Source: Serinus canaria (Eukaryota; Chordata; Aves; Passeriformes; Fringillidae). Taken from it: a DNA stretch of 64,000 nucleotides. The DNA is taken from contig NC_066316.1 of assembly GCF_022539315.1 (NCBI RefSeq), forward strand, positions 54,189,994 to 54,253,993, given 5' to 3'. Under the pieces are notes generated by a model, which did not search any database, was not told where the DNA came from, and saw nothing but the letters and a program-made list of their open reading frames with translations. Positions within the stretch are counted from its first letter, which is position 1. Each line of letters begins with the position of its first letter. This document shows positions 51,401-60,400 of this stretch, piece by piece. The translations under genes and the position numbers were made by a program.

Positions 51401-54400
51401 ACAAAGGAAGATCAGCATGGTACTTTTGGCAGTACTTCAGCAGTAATGATCACTTTCAGAACATAAATAGCCAAATCTCCTCCAGGTTAGTTAAAAAACT
51501 GTTCAGACAATAAGAAAAAATTGCAAATTAACTACATTTTAAGTCATACTAACAGAGGAGCTAAAGGAAGCTGTTTGAAAGCAGGTCTCTCTCAGACCAA
51601 TAAACCTGCCAAGTTCTCTATAGCTAAAGTTTAAAGTGGGAGCTTGGGAAAACAAGGGGTAAATATATACATGCTAACAGTTTCCAGCATGTGATACGGG
51701 GATCCATAGCTCCTACATGCTCTACAGTTCTCTCTGCAGGTGACATTTGCAGCGGCACCAGCACCTCAGCTGGAACAGGTTTAGGGTTTGCAGGCTGGGA
51801 AAGGGAAGAGTCCCAGCGAAGGCAGGGTGGCTCAGGGATGGCCCCTGGCCCCTCGTCCTTCGTACACCACAGTGCAAACACTATCTTCTGGGGGGCTGAG
51901 GAAGAACTGTCTCACTTGCAAACACGTGTTGGGTACAAAGTAAAAAGATTTCAGTATAATAAAACCCAAACCAGCCTGTGAACGGTCTAAAGCCAGGCCA
52001 GAAATTACACCATATCAACTCAATGTAACAATACCTCAAGGACCTAGAAAGAGGATGGAAAAAACTTCCCGGACAGCTCACCTGATAACACCAGCTTTTC
52101 ACTTGGTGCCTATTGAAAGGAGCATGAAAGAAAAGATGCACAGGAAGGAGGGTCCTCTCTCAATACTGCAGCCTTCACAATTGATTTTATTGAGTAGTAG
52201 TTCTTATACCATACAGAAGCATGAGGGCCTTGCTGACACAATTCACTATCTAAGGCAATAAAAATTCTCAATTTTTTCCCTACACAATATCTTATTTCCA
52301 GATGTAAAGTGTCTCTGCAGGCTGATGTAGGGAACTCTGTGGATTGAGAGGAAACTTCTGCTGCTGTTTCATATGTACAGCTTTTCAACCACATTACAAA
52401 CAACACCAAACTCTTTGCATTCCAGTCCCTGGTTCTCAGACACAATTCATATTGTATCCATCTGGAAAAATGAGTCACTTGGTTTCTGGGGACAGGGAAC
52501 AGATTTTTATTGTCATTACTTCCTAAAGAGAACTCAAAGAAGCAAAACCATCACTCTTCCAGAAATTCCATTACTTTAAAAAACACTACTGAGATGCTAT
52601 CATAACTTTTAGTTTAAAGAAATAAAGGAGGCATTGTAAAAGAGTACAACAACACTCATGTGAAATTAGCAACACTTTATTCTTCATCTGAGCGGTGACT
52701 TAAAAAAGGTTAAGAAATCTTCCTGAAATAACAAGGCAATGGAGGGGATTTTTCAATAAATGTCATCTTTTTGGATGCATTGGAAGAACAGAATTTTCAT
52801 AATTTTTAACCAAAATAGACAGAGCTAATCTTATTCCCAATACCACTGATAGCATGAAAGTGGACACGTGTGTTACAACTTGTTGAAAATCCAATGGAAA
52901 TTGGTGGTACCATATATATGTCTATAGCTAAGGATGTAAGTAAGGAAGCCACTGAATTTTATTATCCAGCTGTCCTCTCCAAAACCCAGACCACCATCCC
53001 TTTCTGAATAGGCTGCCCCACCAGCTCCGCTGTATGAGATAATGCTATGCAACTCCACACTAATTTTTCATTACCTTATGCTAAAACTTTGCAAAACAAA
53101 GAGGGAAATTCACGAATCTGTAAAACAGCAACAACAGTGCAGAGAGAATGGAGGTGAACTTCCCAAACTTTCTGTCTGCCTACTCACTTCACTTCCAGTC
53201 TACTACTGCTAAAGGGAAGTACTTTGCTAATGATGTAGGGAAGGTACAATGAAGTAAAATATTACTGAAGATTAACATCTGGAAAGATATTGAACCAACC
53301 TCTCAGGAAGCAGAGATCTGCTTTAGCCAGTTCAAAGACCACACAAACTGAAGGTCTGTTCTAACAAACTTGGACTTTTTTTTTTAGTTTAAGAGGATAT
53401 GGAAGAATAAAAAGTTACTATGTATTGAGATTCCAGCTGAATTTGTCTGCAGCAATGATGGCATGGGTTAGCAGAGTTCCCTGAAAAGACTGTCTTTGAG
53501 TGTTGTTGAGAATTTGGATCTCAATGTCAGAAAATATTCCATCAGATGCTTTATAGAAAGTTAAGACATGAAATTTGAGCTTTGTGGAGGCTGAAGAATA
53601 AATTCCCAGACCTATTCCAATCATCCTTCTTTAAATGTGAGAGAAAAGAGAAAGAGTCAAGTAAATTTTAAAAACAAAGCAGTGAAGTTATGCTCTTTGT
53701 AAAAAGCTGGAGACCACTACAGGGAAAGGTAGGAAGAAAGAAAGGAAGGTACTAATGGATTTAATGACAACCCAGAATAAGCAGACCACCATCTTACTGA
53801 TCCTTTTTCTTTTTTTTTTTAATGACAATAGATAAACTACTTTTAGGTGGAGGACACATATGAAAACCTACAAAAAAATAATCTCCAAAAATAGCATGTT
53901 CCTGTTCTTCCCACTAATGCTTCACCATTTCAGTGCCTGCAAGTAAATACACATGTTCCTAACCCTCTGAAAAGTTAAGAATTATATGCAGAGAAAATAT
54001 GAATTACATCAGAAACCTCTGAATAGCTTGGAAAACATGATTATGCCAACATATTAAAATTTGAAGACAAAACTCCATAATGCTTTCAAGCAACTATTAA
54101 TCATGCTATTGTTCTAAAATGAGACATCAGGATAGACTTATGTACCAAGTACATAAATAATTACACAAGGGCTGGAGTGGTCTCTCTTGCAAGATAAATT
54201 TTCCACCCCATTAAGACCAGTTCTGCAGGCAGAGGCAGCTTCACTTCTGACTTTAATGTGCAATATTTGGTTAAAAGAGCTCTCTTTGTTAAGAGAGAGA
54301 TTATTATCTGAATAAATGCTAATAATCCCTTTCACTAACAGGGCTCTGTATTCACAGCAAACACTGCGGTTTCTCTAGCAGGTTAAACACCTAGGAAAAC

Positions 54401-57400
54401 TAAAAACATTTTTAAAGAAAGTCTTTGCAATTCATCTTGCCACCAGGAGATTTTCAAACTTGCTACCTTTTGTCCTAATTGTCTTCACTTGAGGAGAGAA
54501 GTTACATGTTGGGGGAATAGCATCACACACAACGTATTTATTTCACACAGTAATAATAAACATATGTGGCTGTAGGTAGCATGTGCAGACTCCAGATTTC
54601 CAGACACACTGCCATCTTGCAGATGCTTCACTGATCTCTTCTCAACTGCCCAGCATTACCAATAGCTTTGTAAATTTTCTACAATTTTCTCTTAACCACT
54701 TAAAAAATCTATTATTATTGTTCTTATGCCAGTAAACCCAGCTAGAGAGAATCCCTCATGTAATCCACAAGACAAAACATTTCCCAACCAGTTTGATAGC
54801 ATATAAACAACACTTGATACCATATAAAACAGATTTGATAGCATATAAAACAACAATTTCTCTAGAAAAACAATGTTTTCTTTGTCTTTGTTGTTGTTGT
54901 TTGTTTGCACTTCTGTTTAGCGCTGGTTTTATCAATTCATTGCCTTCAAATTTCACAAAATTTACCAGACAGTACTGGATGAGCTTCTCTAGTCTATTTG
55001 CTGAACACCAAAAAGAAGCGTGTAAAAGTATATCAAAATACCCATAGCAACATTAGAAGTGCAGGTTTCCTTAGTACAACTGTCTTTCATGTGGTAGTAA
55101 TTGTGAAATAAAAAAAGGTTTTGCTTGCTTTTAAAGCCCTGGGAATTATTAAGTCTTCAGCAGAGAAATATTGGTGTTAAGGCAATACAGAAGTGAAAGA
55201 AAAGAGTAAGTTGACATTTGGTGGTTGCTTTTCTGAGGAAGAAAAAGGAGAAAGGCTATAGAAATCAGAGTTTCCAAGATAATTCCCCAGTGAAAATAAA
55301 TTCTTTTTATGTAAAAAACCACCACAGTCCTTCTGAAGTCAATCACAGTGTTTCCGCTGGCTTCCCAAAATAAATCACCAGCGACGATTTCCAGCACAGA
55401 ATGCATTCTTAAGAAATACAGTATTGGCAATACTACATACTTCAGCATGGAGGAACAATATCTGCCCCATGATTGACACATCATCAAATTTACACAAAAC
55501 CAAAACTAGAATTTATATTTTCTTGTTTCTCAAAATAGGCAAAAGACAGCTAAACAACCACAGCTACTAAACAATTATAGCTACATATATGCAAACTATT
55601 CCCTCAGGAATAACATTTTCTCAAAATCATTACCTTACTAAGTATATTAAGAATTCTCAGTTAGTAATTGAATCAAGATTTTCTTTTTTCTTTGCAAAAG
55701 CCAATCTGAGACAACAATTTAGAAGATTAGGCAACTGAGTTATCAATTGATTTTTTTTCTGAAGTGACTTCACCAGCAAACCTTAGGCAATTATAAGGAA
55801 ATGTTTTAAAGAGTTCAAGAGGATCAAGAGTGGAGAAAATTCTTGCTATAAATTTATTCTTTGCCAACTACTGGATGCTTGCAGTGATCCATGTCATTCT
55901 TTCTCCCAATGGTCTGCCCCCATTCAATGTTCTGAGACACACATAGACAGAAGATTAACAGGAATAAATCTTCTGCAGCCCAGAAGATGGATTTCAGTTC
56001 TACAGAATGAAGCCAACTTCTTACAGAGCTGGAAAACGATGACAATTCTTCAAGGACAGAACACCAAATTAGCAGATATTAAGATAGGTCATTAATACTC
56101 TTCAGCTGACTCTAAATGAACTACTAACAAGAATATCTGATGAGGGAGGGATAAATTAAATTAATATACATCAGGATTTTTCCTCAGTGTATCACATGTT
56201 ATGAGCACTGACATCTATAGAAATCTGCATATTCTTCTATAGGTCTCAAAGCCTACTGCAATAAAGGATGCTTAACATTTTTCCTCCTCCATTCACCTCA
56301 CTCAGCTCTGGACCATGAAACAAAGTGACCTGGAAATAAATTATGAATATCTGAGCACTCAAAGGGCTTATGAACATCTGCACTGCAAATCCCTACACAA
56401 ACGTGCATGTTATTTGAACTCTGCTCATATAGCTTCAGACCCAAGTGTGCCACAAGAGCTTGACAGTGACGTCAGTACTAGCCAGTCTGCTCTTCATCAA
56501 GTCCAAGCCAGCAGAGTAGGAATTTTAAATATTACAAGCATCAAATTGCTGAAACTACAAGTGTTTCGTTAACAAAAGAAAAATAATTATGCTGTATTGG
56601 TTTGAAGGAAGTAAACCTCATTTGCTACTCAAGGGGCCATAATATGCAGCATGAAGTACTGACAGAGGAATAGTTACTCTGACTGGAAAGGCTCTCAAAG
56701 ACCAGGTCAAGATCAGTACAAGTTATCAGAAGTCTTCTGTAGATGACCTGATAAAACTAAAGACAGAGCAGCCTCACAGACTTATTTAGGCTAAACTATG
56801 AGACAAGTTTAGTGCACAAGAAGCCATGGGTAGTAAGGTGGTTGACTGAACACTAAGGATGTCTAAATAATTAAAGCATCTTTTGCCTGTTACTATCTTC
56901 AGAACTGGGGGCATGGGCAAGACATCAGCACTGCACAATGTACTTCCATAAGGTATCCCTGGAGTGATTCCTGGTTCACATGCGAGAACTGAGAGCAGAG
57001 TAAGGCTTCATGTTTGTTCACCACCACACAGACCATCAGGTGATCATTAGTCATGGCTAAATTTCAACTGGAAGCACATGGTTTTTTCTACCACTACACA
57101 AATAAAGTCGGAGGAAGGATTAAGTATTTCTCATGTGCTGTCTTAAGGTGCAGAACAATACTGCCAAGTACCTACTCTTCAATCTCTTCTGCAATACAAT
57201 AACAAATTATTCACAGAACATACTGTATATTCTGTGGTATGCGACGTAACAGCTAGATCTTATTAACATAAAACAGTAAAAATTAATTACATTTTCACAG
57301 AAGAGACAAGAAAAAGCTTTGTGCTTTGAAACAGAACAGTCTGATGCACAGCTTTGTGGAGCCTGCCTCCTGCACTGCTCTGGACTGCTGTAGAAACCTG

Positions 57401-60400
57401 GCAATAATTACAACCACTGTGCCAGCTATGCACAAGACAACTACTCTCAGGCCTAGAAATCACAAATATAGACCAAAGCAATAATAAATGATACATAAGC
57501 TCTCATAAAAAAATTGTTTCCAGTACCTGATTTTCTATGGCCTTTCTGTTTTTTGGATCGCTAACAATTGAGAGCTGCAACTCTGCCATCTTTTTCATTT
57601 TGCCATCCATGTCAATCTTCTGGAAGAGACTCTTGGTCTGATTTTTCAGCAGCCTGACAGTGTCCTCTTTCCCAAGCTTCTTTGCAAAGAGGGAAGCACA
57701 GGCTGAATGTATGGCAGTAACCCAGTTTTCCAGATCCGTCTGACTTGTTGCCTGTGAAACCAATCAATGGTGCAATGTTATGAGCAGATAAGAGAAAAAT
57801 AAAATAAAATCAACAGCTCTAGGGCATGAAGTGCTTGATGGGTTCCCTGTTGTCTTAGGCACTTTATCTTAACCAAGTGAAATTAGGTTTTCTTTAGAAC
57901 TGAGCAAATAAAGGTAGTCTGAGATTTTCCTACACTCCATCATGACTTGTCTCCAAACTCCAGCTTTTGCTTCTTAGACCTGCAAGGTCTAAAAGCCCCA
58001 GAAGGACAAGAGCCACATAAGCTGTGGGAGAGATGTGACTTTCGTCTTTCATCCCTCCAGATAACTAAAGTAAACCCTACCAGATATCAAAGACAAACCT
58101 TCCTCACTGCTGTGACAGCAGAGAAGATTTTATATGTGAGATTCTGAAGAAAGGTATTTGCTTACTTAAAAAGTGCCAAGTTAGCAGAGAGGCAACATCG
58201 AGGTAAAGAGAATGCAATCTGCATGAAGTATCTCTGGAGATATGTACAAGTGTGCCTATGAATCAACACGTTTCTATGCAGGCAGTTGCACATAACCCTG
58301 TTCTTTATTGACATTTCCAGTGGTGCCCTTGAGCAGCCAAGGTATTTTGATTATTTTTAGCTCTCTTTCTTGAGTATCTTGCTCAAGCAAACTCTCTTTG
58401 GCCAGCAGATTCAGGGTTGAGCACACCATTCTGTAAGGGTGGAATGCTGCTAATGGATGTGAAAAAAAATTGATGAAAAGTTGATTTTTTAGAAGCTTGT
58501 GATCAACCAGGCACCCAGAGCTTCTTGCAGATTTGTGGTCCTTGTTCTTTTTGTTTCTGAACCATAGCTGACTGAGCCAACTGGTGTAATACCTGAAGTC
58601 ATCATACATTAGGTATTATAATAGTGTAATGCAACAGTGCAGTCGTGCTATTATTTTTAAGTCAAAGGCAGAAACATGGTGTGTGTGTGTGTGTGTGTGT
58701 GTGTACATACAACCTTTTAGATACATGTGTAGACTCACAAACACATCCTAAAATAGAAACAACCATCAAGTTATGCATGCATCCTGTTACCTGAAATAGG
58801 TAGACATCTCCAAAAGAATTGCTGAGACAGAACACATTTTCTTTCTTGGGATGTTCTGGAACAGACTGAACTATGCTGTCTTCTGCAAACAGGGCGTATC
58901 GAGGCAAACTGCTCTGCTCCATTGAGTTCCTTCCATAGGTCTCATAAAACAGTAGAGTACAACCTTTTGCAGTTCAGAGGGGAAAAAAAAAATGAGAAGA
59001 AAGTAAGTTATGGATCTCCCAACATTATATAATGTTTTTGTGAATTAAGACAACCTTCAGAGACAGGGAACATCAGCTCCCCTCCTCTTCCGAAACAGAT
59101 AAAAAAGGAAGATCTTCTATGCAGAAAAATAGTTAATGATCAATTTGCCAATGAAAAGTTGAAACAGACATCTAATAGGGCCACAACAAACATTTATGGA
59201 CTTAATAAATAAATCAGGACACCTCAATACGGAAGCATCTAAGGTAGGATGGGGTTTGAGCAATCTGTTGTAGTGACAGATGTCCATGCCAATGGCAGCA
59301 GAGCTGGACTAAAGGTCCCTTCTAACCCACAATATTCAATCAATAAACTCAGCCTATTAAAATGTTAAGGCATGTAGAAGAGATTAACTCCTGCTTAGTT
59401 AAATCAGCTTTTGTGTTTCTTTATTAAATTGAACCAACTCTCTCATAACAGCCACTTAAGAAATCTTCGTATTTGTTGAAAAGATTTGCAGAACCCTTTG
59501 TCTTCATACAACATGCTTAGTGAATAAACTTCTCAAATTTAAACCAGATTTCCTTGAATCTAGCTGAAAATTGGAGACTCAGACAATTCTGAGTAATTTA
59601 AAACAGTTTAAAAGGGCTGAGTTTGAGCATGTTCAGTCTTGTAAATAGCGTAATATCTAAGGTATGAAGCTTGCATCCAGAAAACAAACTTCATCCTTGA
59701 TGACGGCAATCCCAAGTATAACAAGTGGAATTACTTCTGGAGGAGAGTGGAGGAGACTTGATCCCAGCAGAGGACACTTGATCCTAGCCCACAGCAGTAT
59801 GACTATAGTGCCATGTTGCCTTTGGCAGCAATGCTGGCTCAAGAAGGGCCTGTGCCCTCCATCCCTGACAGCCTTTCCTTCCTGCCTTGTTATAACCCAC
59901 TGTCCTCCCAGACACACCAATCTGCCTGTTCAAGGGGTCATGGACTGAAGTACACTTCTAAAATACCATTACAAAGGGAAACCCGTATCAGAGATTTCTG
60001 ATCAAATCATCCAGTGACTGAAAAGCTTTTGGAGTAAGGAATCTAATACATAGAAATACCTCTATACTACATAACTGCACCTTTTCCTGTTAATGCCGAA
60101 AGTGACTGGCAGAATATTTTGGGTAAGAACAAATCCTATAGAGTTGGTCCTCTCTATTCCATTGGGCAGCCCTCACTTTATCTTCTTTATGCCACTGAAA
60201 CACTTGCAGATCTCTACAGCTGGAAAAAATGACATGGTTTGTAACACTCTGCATATCAGAAATGTCATTTGAACGTAACAGGGCAAACTAAACCCACAAA
60301 GCCAAGTCTTCTCTTGTATTCAGCAGCAGCAGACACATACAGCCACTTCCACTTCTTAAAGTTTTTAAGATTTAAAAATATTTCCATATCCCTGTATTTC

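Larger units (their letters stand above)
48067..57526 (-). other. TIAM2: Intron between exons C and D
   Basis: GT-AG intron of 9460 bp, phase 0. It holds T runs, the degenerate repeat at 48816-48880, the TCCAGAAAGA cluster and the 54792-54854 tandem units. No gene was recognised on either strand. Confidence 0.85.
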